Positions 1 to 10,186 of a stretch of DNA of 64,000 bases are shown piece by piece (the first letter of the stretch is position 1; each line of letters starts with the position of its first letter). The position numbers were made by a program, and so were the translations under genes. Below the pieces are notes generated by a model. The model worked only from the letters and a program-made list of their open reading frames with translations. It did no database searches and had not been told where the DNA came from. The stretch is from Ischnura elegans (Eukaryota > Arthropoda > Insecta > Odonata > Coenagrionidae): contig NC_060248.1 in assembly GCF_921293095.1 (NCBI RefSeq), positions 13,348,744 to 13,412,743 of the forward strand, written 5' to 3'.

Positions 1-194
1 TCTGGGGGTATTAAAAAAGTTAAAGATGTTTCCTGAACCCGTGGACTGTGAGATTAATTACGTGATTGTGGTTTTGATGACGAGAGAATCCTAGCATGAA
101 GCTGTCAGAAATGCAATAAGTGAAGGAACGATGAGAAAATAAGTTAGAAGTTTAAAAAAGGACGAGCGAAGGTTCAGGATGAGGGTGGGAGTGC

Positions 195-670
195 TTGGAC
201 TGCGGCTGATGATGAAGATCTCTCACAGACAGTTGATGAAAAAATTCATGAGAGTAGATGATTCACAATGACAATATTTTCCAATGAATTTCCTGAAATT
301 CCAAGACCTCTATTGGATGGCATCATCTCAGACTGCATTGGTTATCTCAAGGTTGGTTCCCCATGGGTTCTCTAAATGTTTACCGATTTCTACAAAAGCA
401 GATCATTCAAAACCTTATTCAACAGTTCGGTTGGGAGCAATTTAACCAACCACCGAACAGTCAAGACTTCGCACCATGTGACTACCACTTGTTCTTGAAT
501 TTGAAGCATAAGCTAAGAGCTTAAAGTTTTCAAAATGACGGATACTTGGAACTCTTTGTGCAGCAAAGGCTGTCATAATAGGCTGTGTCTTTCTACGAGG
601 AAGGACAGTATAAATTGGTTGTCCTTTATGACAAGTATATCAACAGACTTGCAAAGTATGTAGGAAAGTA
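195..670 (+). pseudogene. Broken mariner-family transposase
   Basis: Frame-broken translation shows mariner hallmarks in order: DDEDLSQTVDEKIHESR, then FPEIPRPLLDGII, then FGWEQF, then APCDYHLFLNLKHKL, then SFYEEGQYKLVVLYDKYI, ending at TAG. Stops and frameshifts break it in several places, so it is inactive. The region upstream to about 60 may be more of the same element. I could not find its terminal repeats. Confidence 0.72.
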
Positions 671-1025
671 GTTGAAGATATGCTCTTTCATGTGAAAATC
701 AAACTTTTATGCTAAAAAAGTATTTTATATTATGTTTTTCAAAACAGTATTATATTTATTTTATTTATATAAAAAATTTGCATACCACTGTGGTTATAAA
801 ATGATATCTATTCACTACTAGTTTCACTGCATGACAAAATTTTCTAATTTATTTTAACATTTGTTAATTTTGCCCTCTGTAACATTTTATAGTTTTATTA
901 ATCTAATTATGACTGTGTCCTCAAGTTTTCATGTTGCTCTGGATTGGGTGGAATTGCAGGGAGGGTTGGAAGAAGTACACAGACTATAGTTTGGAGAGGA
1001 GTGTGTGGGTGTTTGTAGTGGTTGC
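671..1025. other. No gene seen
   Basis: AT-rich sequence after the mariner relic; no coding exon or repeat structure recognised. Confidence 0.4.
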
Positions 1026-1280
1026 TTATCTCCAATGGAAAACATAAGCCTTACGGCAAAACTTTAAAATGAAGACGTAGACAGCGACAACAGAATTAAT
1101 TCACACCCCTAACCCCCACCCTTTCCAAAAGTTAAGAGCAACACAAGACTAACACACCACTTCTTGCTCTTTGGCTTTGGAAAGGCTGTGGGTTCGAGGT
1201 GTGCATTAACTCTTTTGTCTCTGTCTATGTTTTCATTTTGAATTTTTGTCTTAAGGTGTATGTTTTCCATTGGAGATTAG
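1026..1280. repeat. Foldback repeat
   Basis: Two arms of about 105 bp in inverted order (1026-1137 and 1174-1280). The outer ends CTCCAATGGAAAACATA and TATGTTTTCCATTGGAG are exact complements, and similarity continues with scattered differences. Spacer about 40 bp. Probably a palindromic MITE; it makes no protein. Confidence 0.75.
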
Positions 1281-2854
1281 CAATTTCTTTCATTTTATGC
1301 TTGGCCTACAGTGAAATGGAAAACATTCTCCTCCTGATTCATAGAAAGGAATCAAAAAGAATCAAACATGAATGTAGAATACAATTACCTAACTTAATTA
1401 AACCTGGGAAGCCTTGAATATTTAAAATGGTTAATTGACCAAAAAAACTGTAACTGAGAAATTATAAGATCAGTAATAAGTGAAATAAATATCATTGGCT
1501 CTACTAAAGCCTTTTAAAGTACTAATCACTCATTGAAGTATAGTCTTAGTCTTTTTAATTGCCCTATAGTGATGATCAGGCTGAGAGCAACCTCATTGTA
1601 CGTGGGAATGATAAGACCTTCTGGGTAAATTATGGGTTGGGGACAAGTGTTGCTGATGGATGTTGGATGTCATCTGACCTTCTTCTATCTTTTTTTTGCA
1701 AACTTCCCATTTGTTGCTAACTAGTCTACCCTGGATGGAGCAGTCAGGTAGAATAGCGTGCTCATCTTACATCCCAGGAACAATCCTGCAAGTGTCACTT
1801 ACGTAATGCAATGAGGCATACTCCAATATATACTGTAAATGGTGCGAGTGTCTTTTGTGTGGAAGTGAATGAGTTTCCTTATGCTGCAGTAACTTGTGGG
1901 ATGAGATGGTGCAAACATCTCTCTCCCTGCCATTTGAAGGTGAATGGTAATTTGTGGAGGGCTCGATAGTAGGTACTCTTCATGTTATGATTAATTATGA
2001 AATTCTGATTCACCGATAATGGAACCGCTTTAGTCCAGAGAAGAAGTTAAATTTGGCCCGAGAGCAATTGTGGTGCCACTCCATCTGTTTTATGCTGTGC
2101 TTACTGATCATTTCTTTTTGGAAGCTGAATGTTTGTGTTCAATCCCATGTCTATGTCTAATGTGAGTATTCTATCAACTCAATGTGCAGGATGCATCGAT
2201 TGCTGTTGGGTGTAATGATCATTGCCAATCCTCTGGAATCAACACAGCTAATTGTGTCTTGATGCAGGAGGTAGTTGAAAAAGACAGGTGAGCTAAGTCA
2301 ATCAGAATAACATGGAATTTTGTCTTGTTTGTGTGTGTAACCATGTTTTTTTACCGAAAATTGATGGGCCTTTGCCATAGGTAATGTTTCCCTTAGAGGT
2401 AAGGGATGAATTTTCAGATATTTTTTTGGCTGATCCTTCATTTGATTGAGCGTAGATATGTTGTTGGGTATGAATTTGTTTCCATAAATTTTAACCGGGG
2501 GAAGAAGGTCACTTCCGAGTAGCAATTGAATTGCATTGAAGCACCTATTGGATTGTTTTAGGTTCACTTTTGAATGCTTCTGTCGCTTCCAGAGCTTGTG
2601 ACTCCATTTAAAAAATTAACTAGCTTTAAAATCCAGGACTTTAGATCAAATAAGCAGTTAAAGGAGCATGGAAGGTTGTTTGGGATTTCCACGAGGTCAG
2701 GTTCTCCATTACTGCTGACGTAGAGGGAAAGGCAAATGGAAGTACTTCCTCAAAAAGTAGTTTTGGGAGTAATGTGCAATATCTGCTGAGGTTGCACTTC
2801 ATGGCAATGCTAAAGTCAAGTATAAAATTATGAGGAGAAAGCGACTTGGAATAT
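1281..2854. other. Intergenic or intronic, no feature seen
   Basis: Long AT-rich stretch without a supportable exon or repeat pair. It could hold introns of the coiled-coil gene. Confidence 0.4.
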
Positions 2855-3034
2855 TACCGTATATGTCTGAATATAGTCCCTCCTTTTTTTCCAAAAATGC
2901 CTGTGGTAAAAGTTAAGGGGGGGACAATATTCGAACGCATTTTTTTAACTTTTCCCAAAACTGAAGCCTCAAAATCAGGGGGGGGGACTATATTCAGAGG
3001 GGGACAGGGGGACTATAGTCGGAGAAATACGGTA
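2855..3034. mobile_element. Small MITE with TACCGTAT ends
   Basis: Imperfect terminal inverted repeats: TACCGTATATGTCTGAATATAG at the left, and at the right the complement of TACCGTATTTCTCCGACTATAG. The interior is G-runs and AT-rich sequence with no coding capacity. The flanks suggest a TA target, which would fit a Tc1/mariner-type MITE. Confidence 0.6.
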
Positions 3035-3516
3035 TTCTAAATTTATTGGAAGGCTTTGGAAGCAATTCTAGGCCATCTATTCAATTCTGCAGCAAATAAA
3101 ATGTCACAGGTTGATTTTAAGTCTCATATACAGCCAAGATCAAAATCAAAAGATGCCAAACATCCAATTTTCATCAGAAAATGTCAGGAAACTTGTATGC
3201 TCATCTTCCCCACCATATAATGATGGACATTGTGAAAGTATCACCTTAATGGTCAAGTCTCTACTTCACAAAAATGTAGTCAGTGTATATGAAATCCTCT
3301 TCCCTTAGAAGTTTCCTTTTTACTTGAGGAACTAATTAAACATCATATAAATTGGTAATCACTGCCCTGTGTTCAGGATGTATGCAGAATTATATTTGCC
3401 TTTCTCCTCCAGTGTCCTAATCCACATCTCTCGGTTTTTCTTCCATATTGTGTCTTTTCAGCAAATCTGTTCCAAATGTTCCCTCTGTTTTAATGTTTTG
3501 ATCACTTGCCTTGCAG

Positions 3517-3625
3517 CATAATAGCAAGATTGGAGTCGGAAGTGACTCAGCTGAGTCGGGAGTTGTCCCTGAGTGAGTCAGCTGCTGCCATTGCCAAGCT
3601 GGGATCATGCCTTGCAGATGATGAG
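3517..3625 (+). CDS. Coiled-coil protein, third-last exon
   Basis: 109 nt between a polypyrimidine tract with TTGCAG (3511-3516) and a GTGAGT donor at 3626. One base completes an upstream codon, then 36 codons read IIARLESEVTQLSRELSLSE and on to CLADDE. Heptad-like spacing of Leu, Ile and Val among charged residues indicates coiled coil. The upstream exons are not recognisable in the window, so the gene probably begins to its left. I do not recognise the family. Confidence 0.7.
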
Positions 3626-4500
3626 GTGAGTCATGTGCATAAAACAAGGGATTTTCAATTGAAATGACCTGTCACTTATTTCACTGATGAATGGCCAGCC
3701 ATCTATTGCAGATGGTTTTATTTTTCTTGGATGTAGAATGTTTTCTAGCGAGTTTTCTAAGCAAAATTTTCGGTGAGTACATTGGAGGTAGGGACCTTCT
3801 TAATCTAGTACATACTTTAAAAAAATTGTGTTTGTTAAAAAATTATTGGATTAAAAACATTAAAATAAAATAATTCATGTTCCCCATTATGACTTAAAAT
3901 CTGAGGGTGGTGATAGGAGGATGGGGACACTGGATGACAAGAAGGGAGTATGGTGGCCCAATGAATGGAGTGATTGGCGGCCACTTGTACACACCCCGGT
4001 TTTTGGTGTTATTTATTGTATTTGAAGCTTAACTTGACAGATACTCCATTCTCCCCTACCAAAAATCCTCAAATTGCAAGGTAGACCAGGGAAAGAAATT
4101 GGCTCCCTCGGTCTGGGATGAGCAACAAAGCAGCTTCAAAGCATCAGCTTTACAGTTGGCAGTTTCCAGGGTTGAGGTGCACTATCTGGGGCCATATCCC
4201 AGGTAGTCCTGAGTTGGGCGTGGCACACCCTCGGAAGGGTTGCTAATCTGCAACCCTTTCCTCGAGTAGCTCACCCTTGCTGGCTGCTTTCTCGACCCTC
4301 CAAGCGGGGTACTCCCTCCTGAAAGTGAGGTGTGCACCAATTTTACTTTGCAATATATGTATCTTGTTCTTATTACTCTCCATTCTGCTCAAGTCGATCC
4401 TCATTTGTGATGTTTCAGCAATATATTGGCGTTCGGTTGCTGTCCTTACTGGTCTTTTTCTCACAATGCTTCTGGGGTATCAGTCATTGTAACCATTACC

Positions 4501-4757
4501 CAGTGGCGCCGACTCCATGGGGCCTGAGGGGGCTCAAGCCCCCTCAAAAATTCGTTATGGGCATGAAAAAAATGTGTCAGCCCTGCTGATTTTCCCCGTA
4601 GGATCCAGATATCAAGATTCGAGTTATTAAGGTTCTAATGTTGATCTTATGACTTCTAAAATGCTTAAAAAACTTAAAACTCACTACTTAAAAAATTTCG
4701 AAGGGCAAGATCCCCGGTTTGGGCCCCCCCAATATTTTTTGCAAGTCGGCGTCCCTG
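4501..4757. mobile_element. hAT-type MITE in intron of the coiled-coil gene
   Basis: Starts CAGTGGCGCCGACT and ends AGTCGGCGTCCCTG (inverted ends), flanked by exact 8-bp direct repeats CCATTACC at 4493-4500 and 4758-4765. Non-coding and about 257 bp. The 8-bp duplication and CAG-starting ends point to hAT mobilisation. Confidence 0.85.
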
Positions 4758-4848
4758 CCATTACCCATTCTAATTCTAAATCAAATCTTGCTAGTGCTCC
4801 CTTGCCAATGTGCTATTGGAGTGCAAACATTCTCTTTGTAAGAATTAT

Positions 4849-4990
4849 CTTGCCTTGATGGCCTTGTGGCTTCATTGTAGGGCTTCTGAGCAAAGAGTTC
4901 TGAGTTCAAATCCAGATTACGGTTTTGTGACACATCCAAGTCAAAGTCCTTTCATAGTGAGAGATAGGCAAGTGAATGAGCGAAATTCAC
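4849..4990 (+). repeat. Possible tRNA-derived SINE
   Basis: Contains an A-box-like start (GGCCTTGTGGCTTCATTGTAG) and a B-box-like GAGTTCAAATCC. No cloverleaf or anticodon arm can be folded convincingly, so this is not a tRNA gene. Confidence 0.4.
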
Positions 4991-5188
4991 TTGTTTTCTT
5001 CTGGATTAGTCTGTGATGAGCTCTATCTTCTCCTGTCCCAACCAACCTTTGGTGTGAGTCTATGAGAGAAGCAATGTGGACCTCATGGAATCGTCCATCA
5101 AATCTGATCAGACTTCTTTGAAGGAGAGTTATGCTGCCCCTTAAAAATAAGTTCAACTGGCGTGTTATAGTGGAAGTTTGATGTATGG

Positions 5189-5325
5189 AAATGAAAGGTA
5201 GGCATGCATTTCCACAATAATTTAATACGTGCGACACGTTTCACCTCCCAGAGCCATTGTCATGAGCTGAAATGCGTTGTATACATTAAATTATTGTGGA
5301 AAAGTGTTAATACCTTTCATTTTAA
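5189..5325. repeat. Foldback with hammerhead-like centre
   Basis: Arms 5189-5229 and 5279-5325 are inverted (TTCCACAATAATTTAAT against its complement; outer part GAAATGAAAGGTA). The centre, read on the - strand, has CATGACAATGG, a hairpin, then GTGAAACG, the same arrangement as the modules at 8801, 8944, 12612 and 47838. It lies in the intron between the first two visible exons of the coiled-coil gene. Confidence 0.6.
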
Positions 5326-5384
5326 CTGCCCCTTTCAATTCCATTGCAATTGCATGTCATATGTAATGCATCTTTGAGTTGCAG

Positions 5385-5537
5385 AATACTGTTGTCAGTC
5401 AACTAGAGGTGCAGCTCAAGAAAAGCCTCAATGAAAATGTGAGGAAGAATGGTGTCATATCACAGCTGAAAGGGGAACTTGCTGCTTCTGAGAGGACAGT
5501 AACGGATCTAAAGAGTCAAATTGCTGAGTTGGAAAAG
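5385..5537 (+). CDS. Coiled-coil protein, second-last exon
   Basis: 153 nt (51 codons, phase 0 at both ends) between TTGCAG (5379-5384) and GTAAAG. Reads NTVVSQLEVQLKKSLNENV, then ISQLKGELAASERTVTDL and ends AELEK. Strongly heptad-patterned, Lys- and Glu-rich, no cysteines. It joins in frame to the exons on either side, which is the main reason to accept all three as one gene. Confidence 0.75.
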
Positions 5538-5829
5538 GTAAAGCATCCATAGCCTTCTGTTGCCTTTGTCTTTTTGCCATCCTTTATCATGATTGGGTCT
5601 CTCTCTAATTCTGGGTTTATTCAACTATAGATCTTATTAAAATGCTCAAAACACCAATAGGTTTAGTTATTAAATAATTATTTAAGTACCTATTCTGTCG
5701 GTTAAGGCAGGTTTATATGGAGAATTTAACAGATCACCCTTACCTACCTCACTTCCCAACTTGTAGATCCCTCGTCAATTGACAATAGGGCCAACCACCT
5801 TTCATTCTGTCTAAAAATCCTATTTTCTT

Positions 5830-6395
5830 CCTTTGCCTCCCTCTTACCCAACTTCCTTCCCTCTTACAGTTTGCTACATCCCCTCCCCATTCATTACTCA
5901 CTTCATCCGTAGGTAGCTTCTGTCTCCTCTGTATCTAATCTAGAAGCCCTCTCTCCTCATCCATCATTTCCAGCCCTTTGTCATTACTCTTCCTGTCCAT
6001 GCACTTTACCTTGTTAATTCTTCTCCACACCAACATCTGGAATATGGTTGGAAGGAAATTACTTTGCCTTCCTTCCAACCATATAATGGAATTCTACAAA
6101 GTAAAGGCCTCAACAATTCAGTGCATCAACATCTGGAATGCCTGCAGTCTTTTCTAATCCTTCCTAAGTATCCATGTTTCTGCAAGTTAAATCACTTTAC
6201 TCATGATCGGACTCTTTCTTAGCCTTTACTTTAAAATCTTACGTGATGCCCATCTCAGGAGCTCTTTTCTGTTCATGAATGCCTCCTTTGCTGGCACAAT
6301 TCTCTTCCCGATGTCCTTCTGGCTGTATCCATTTTCCTCTGGTTTGTTGCCCAAACAGTTGAACTGCTCTACCTGCTCAAGTTTTTACCCATATA
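5830..6395 (-). pseudogene. LINE reverse-transcriptase C-terminal relic
   Basis: On the - strand, broken by stops, it reads EQVEQFNCLGNKPEENGYSQ, then IGKRIVPAKEAFMNRKELL, then TWILRK, then VWRRINKVKCMDRKSND. These match the part after the RT catalytic core that is common to RTE-like insect LINEs. Dead copy in the second visible intron. Confidence 0.72.
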
Positions 6396-6432
6396 CTTTT
6401 ATTATTACGGAGGCTTCCGCGGTTAGTTGATT

Positions 6433-6615
6433 GGTGATGGTTTTCCGGGTTTACACCGTGTTGATACATGTTTTTTGGACGACAGTTTCGGGCGCGTTCC
6501 AGCTCCCGTCTTCGGGTTCGGGTCTTTCGGGTTCGGGTTTTGGACCCGAAGACGGGAGCTGGAACGCGCCCGAAAAACATGTATCAACGCGGTGTAAACC
6601 CGGAAAACCATCACC
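6433..6615. repeat. GC-rich near-perfect hairpin repeat
   Basis: The left arm (from GGTGATGGTTTTCCGGGTTT) and the right arm (ending in its complement) pair over about 80 bp, including GGGCGCGTTCCAGCTCCCG, around a loop of TTCGGGT-like repeats. One short asymmetry (GGACGACAG) interrupts the left arm. Much more GC-rich than its surroundings. Confidence 0.75.
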
Positions 6616-7128
6616 ATATACTTTTATCTTGAGTGTCACATTCCTGGTTGTTGACGACCTTGAGGACCTAACTAACTTTGATACCACGAGTTGCCCTTAG
6701 TGGACAGGTCCCTTTTAATGGATAACTGAGGCTCAATTGGTTGGACTCACTACAGTAGAATCTCGTTAATATGAGCAACTTTGTTACAAAGTTCTCGTTT
6801 TTGCCAAGAAAATCGTTGGTCCTGACGATAAGGCTAATCCACTCAATAGTGTAAGAAATATTATTACGGAATTGCAAACCTCAGTTCAATAATAAAACAA
6901 TATTTTTCACTGGTGCTACATTTCAATGGTTCCATTCTTGACTTCTTTGCTGCTGCCAATGTCCGATGTCATAAAGAAACGTGCTCTGTGTACAGAATCT
7001 GATGAATCCATGCATGCATCTGGCAAAAGCCCGAATGGTGTTCCCTCTTGTTTTATTGTGATTGCATAGAAGGCTATTGTCCTTTTAGCATCCTATTGCC
7101 TCTAAATGATTGCCCTCTTACTGTTTAG

Positions 7129-7326
7129 GCATCCAGGGAGATGCGGGATGCGTTGACTTGTGAGGTGGCCGAGAAGCATGACCAGTTGGTGCAGATGCGC
7201 TCTGAGGTGGAGCGGCTGGAGGATGCTGTACGCAATGCGGCCATGCAGGCGCGCTTCAAGGATGACATCATCAGAGAGATGAGGCAGGAGGTGCGCCATT
7301 TGCGAGGGCTAGTGGGTGGCGTGTAG
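7129..7326 (+). CDS. Coiled-coil protein, last exon and stop
   Basis: Starts after CTGTTTAG (7121-7128) and ends at TAG 7324-7326. Reads ASREMRDALTCEVAEKHDQL, then SEVERLEDAVRNAA and ends REMRQEVRHLRGLVGGV. High GC and a clear heptad pattern set it apart from flanking sequence. Together the three exons give about 150 C-terminal residues of an almost continuous coiled coil. Cytoskeletal, motor-tail or golgin-like proteins are possible, but no motif decides among them. Confidence 0.78.
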   Translation, partial: ASREMRDALTCEVAEKHDQLVQMRSEVERLEDAVRNAAMQARFKDDIIREMRQEVRHLRGLVGGV

Positions 7327-7855
7327 TAGTGTGAGGATGGAGCAGCTTCATTATTGGCCTCACTGATTACACATGTGTCTCAAACCAAAGGGATGTGCCT
7401 TCATAGTTCAAGGGAAGCAAAATTCAAATGGAAGACTAAAGAAGGGAGTTGTGATTGACAAATGATTGCAGAGACGTGCTTGTTCTGTTTCTTCAGTTTG
7501 CCATCTTATTTTGAGCTGTCTACATTTTTCTCAGAGCATCATTGTTCTACGCTCTTGCTACATTATTCACAGCATTACAAAAATTGACCTATGACCCTTT
7601 CATTTTTGAAAGAAATTTCAAATCCAGCTATTACACTCGAGTTTTCAAAACAAGAAATTTTGCATGAATTATTATGGAGTTGCTGGATGGAGTTGAGAAT
7701 TCATTCAATTATTATTTCAAGGAAAATAAATACTTGCTTTGAAAATAAAATCAACCTTAAATTGTTGAATACTATATCTGTTTTTGACACATGTACATGA
7801 ATGTATTTGATGTGATAGAGTTATTCTTGTTATGAATAAATGAGTTGATTGAAGA
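7327..7855 (+). other. 3' UTR of the coiled-coil gene
   Basis: AT-rich sequence after the stop with no further coding exon. AATAAA occurs at 7835-7840, preceded by another AATAAA near 7726, so cleavage is likely just before about 7860. Confidence 0.5.
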
Positions 7856-7859
7856 CCAA

Positions 7860-8544
7860 AACTGAGGAGGTGCATATTTTGCTGTCAGCAAATTAAGCTC
7901 GAGAAACTTAAAATGGTACTATGTATCAGGTGACCTTGCTAGTTGTTGTCAGCATCAGATGGATTTCTTTTTTTTCCCTTTTCATTGGACCTACTTGATG
8001 GCAGTAATATTTGTCTGCAGTTTTGGCATAATTTTAGACAGAGGGCCTCATAATGTGGTGTTCATCCAAGGCAAGGAGCAACACGAAGAAATTTTTCTGC
8101 CTGCTATGGCCATGGTATGCTGAGGAGACTTTCAGGCCAGTCCATTCCGGGCCGGTGCTGCTTAGGGGACATTATTACAATGGGGACTCCAATTATTATG
8201 AGAGGTGTTTAGGGGGAAGGGGTCAAGCCGATTCTTACCCAATCTCACGTGTAGGAGAGGGGTGGTTCCAGCAAGTTCAATTGAGGGGGGTTGCAATTCC
8301 TGGCAAGTATCACGTAATTTATTTCTGCAAGAGATGAAGTAAAATTGCGATCTTAGTAATCTTAAGTACTACCCTTAAACATTGTTCCCAACTTGTAACT
8401 CAACCATATTCCAAATAATCTGCCTCCATCTTTTCTGTGGCATCTGCTGCGTGAATCGGTCCCGTGGGAGTTTTGAGTGGAGCCTCCTCTGTCGCCTCGC
8501 TCCACAGTGCATGTGCCACCCTCCCGAACGAACCATATTCCAAG
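7860..8544. other. Intergenic, no gene supported
   Basis: Between the two tail-to-tail genes. ACCATATTCCAA recurs near 8402 and 8531, and the DNA between is moderately GC-rich with open frames on both strands, none recognisable. Possibly degraded repeat. Confidence 0.35.
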
Positions 8545-8720
8545 CAGTGGTGGATACATATAGGGGGTGCAGGGGGCACGCACCCTTGCGGGACTGCTCA
8601 TATTGCCGGACATTCCAGAACCACAATTGTAACTTTTTTGTATTGTAAGATAGCATTGTCTTGTATATGCGTATAATCATTTTAAATGAAACTATCTTAA
8701 ATTTTATAACTAATAACTTC
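8545..8720. mobile_element. Fragment of hAT-type MITE (CAGTGGTGGATACA)
   Basis: The 5' end CAGTGGTGGATACA and the interior (GCACGCACCC, then CAGAACCACAATTGTAAC) match, in reverse complement, the element at 10596-10845. The right boundary is unclear. Confidence 0.55.
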
Positions 8721-8800
8721 AGGCTTTACTTTGTGAAACCTCTCCATATTGGAATAAAGAAATAAAAACTTTGTAAGGCTCACTGTTATTTAATTATGGG

Positions 8801-8839
8801 CATGACCCGGGTTTCGTAACTTGGTTACATCGTCAGGTG
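8801..8839 (-). ncRNA. Hammerhead-ribozyme-like core, left arm
   Basis: On the - strand: CAC (stem I), CTGACGA (core), one extra T, GTAAC-CAA-GTTAC (stem II), GAA, ACCC/GGGT (very short stem III) and C at the expected cleavage position, then ATG. One stem I pair is mismatched (A against C). The extra T after the core departs from the textbook hammerhead, so activity is unproven. Confidence 0.4.
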
Positions 8840-8943
8840 ACTGATCTTGCATGCATCTTATATTTATACACATACTACATTACATACATATATTCACATA
8901 CATATATATTTGTGTATAAATGTATGATGCATGCAAGATCAGT

Positions 8944-8982
8944 CACCCGACGATGTAACCAAGTTACGAAACCCGGGTCGTG
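8944..8982 (+). ncRNA. Hammerhead-ribozyme-like core, right arm
   Basis: Same layout as the left-arm copy, on the + strand, with stem I CAC/GTG fully paired but the core reading CCGACGA. That changes U4, a conserved core base. Each arm therefore keeps what the other has lost, and the ancestor of both would have had an almost complete core. Confidence 0.4.
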
Positions 8983-9025
8983 CCCATAATTAAATAACAG
9001 TGAACCTTCAAAGTTTTTATTTCCA

Positions 9026-9788
9026 ATCTTAAATTTTACTTGTAACTTGATTATTTTTCATTACTATAAAAGTATTGGTAGCTCAAAATATCTTTTGTGA
9101 AAAATAGTTTTTTCTGTATCCGTTACTGATTCCAAGTGACCATTGAAAGCCTCTTGCTTCAGGACTTGGCTGAATGTCATGATGAAATCATGTTTGTATG
9201 TCTTGCTGCATTGGCTAGGGACTTGTCTTCGTTTGTCTGAGACGCTAAAATCTCCACCACAGACAGGCACGCAACCAGAAGCTTCGGCCCCCCAGAATTG
9301 TTTTCCCTTGTGGCGACTACCTGAAATACACATGCTGAGGAGACCATTAGCCACGAGGCATCTACGATATTCTAAGAAATTTAATAGCGCTATCGCCGAC
9401 CAAATGCCCTAATTGGTGGATTTTCGAAAACCGTCAATTCCGGTCAATGTATTCAAACAACTACTCAGAACCCTTAAATGTTTAATTCTTTGGCTATTTA
9501 TAAATAGTAGTCTTCGTCTATTTATCTTATGTCATCTTATAGTTAGAGGATGTCGCTGAAATTGGGTGGCCACTTTGTTTTGTAGGCGATGCTTGGGACA
9601 CATGAGGAAATCTGTGAGGTGGATTTGTGTTTGGGAGAGAATCATCTATTAGGATGCCTTGCAGGGCACCAGATCTTCATGAGGGCAGTGTCCTACAGGG
9701 TCGCCTGCGACATACAAATTCACCCAGCAGTGTAGGCAAAGGCATGATGATGAAACTCCTAGACAAACTACTTTTATGTTGGTTTGTA
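9026..9788. other. Intergenic, no gene supported
   Basis: Downstream of spook. Frames on both strands in 9064-9412 are open, but neither translation resembles a known domain. Confidence 0.35.
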
Positions 9789-9794
9789 TTTATT
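9789..9794 (-). terminator. Candidate poly(A) signal of spook
   Basis: AATAAA on the - strand, about 40 bases past the spook stop codon. It would give a very short 3' UTR; other A/T-rich variants lie nearby. Confidence 0.5.
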
Positions 9795-9833
9795 TACACT
9801 TAAAATTATAGGCAGGAACATATACATGGTTGG

Positions 9834-10186
9834 TCATTGGCAATAAATAGGGTTGTGGCTTCGTGGCGTGAGTCGCAGCGTGAATGTATCCGGGGGCAGG
9901 GCCACGCATGCTGGCACCCGGCAGATGGCCTCGTCTGCGCTTACGTCAAAGTGCTGAAGCAGTGTGGCAAGCAGCACGAAAGAGCAGGAGTGCACGAGCC
10001 GCTGTCCGATGCACGTCCGACGGCCTGTGCCGAACGGCAAGAAGTGATTAGGTTTGGTGAGGCCTGTGCCGTCTGCAGAGAGGAAGCGCTCGGGCCGGAA
10101 GTCCATTGGTGCCTGCCAGAGCTCCTCACTGCGGTTCAGCTCGTAGTTGTTGAGGAAGACGACCGTGCCTTTGGAGACAGTGTAAC
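9834..10186 (-). CDS. spo: spook exon 3 (haem-binding C terminus)
   Basis: Begins after a GTAG acceptor (10188-10187); its first two bases finish Gly381. It encodes GYTVSKGTVVFLNNYELN, PERF, FLPFGTGRRTCIGQRL (axial Cys439) and a C-terminal beta region ending SHNPIYCQ and TGA at 9836-9834. The haem loop follows FxxGxxxCxG exactly. Confidence 0.93.

Larger units (their letters stand above)
8757..9025. repeat. Foldback with a hammerhead-like motif in each arm
   Basis: Inverted arms of about 115 bp (8757-8873 and 8910-9025) are almost identical; the spacer is an ATACAT-type AT repeat. Each arm has the order CAC, C(T/C)GACGA, T, hairpin GTAAC-CAA-GTTAC, GAA, ACCCGGGT, C, (G/A)TG. It is non-coding. 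Confidence 0.8.

Noticed and set aside
9064-9354. A 96-residue open frame downstream of spook
   Set aside because: No similarity to anything I know, an equally open frame on the other strand, and AT-rich flanks without splice signals.
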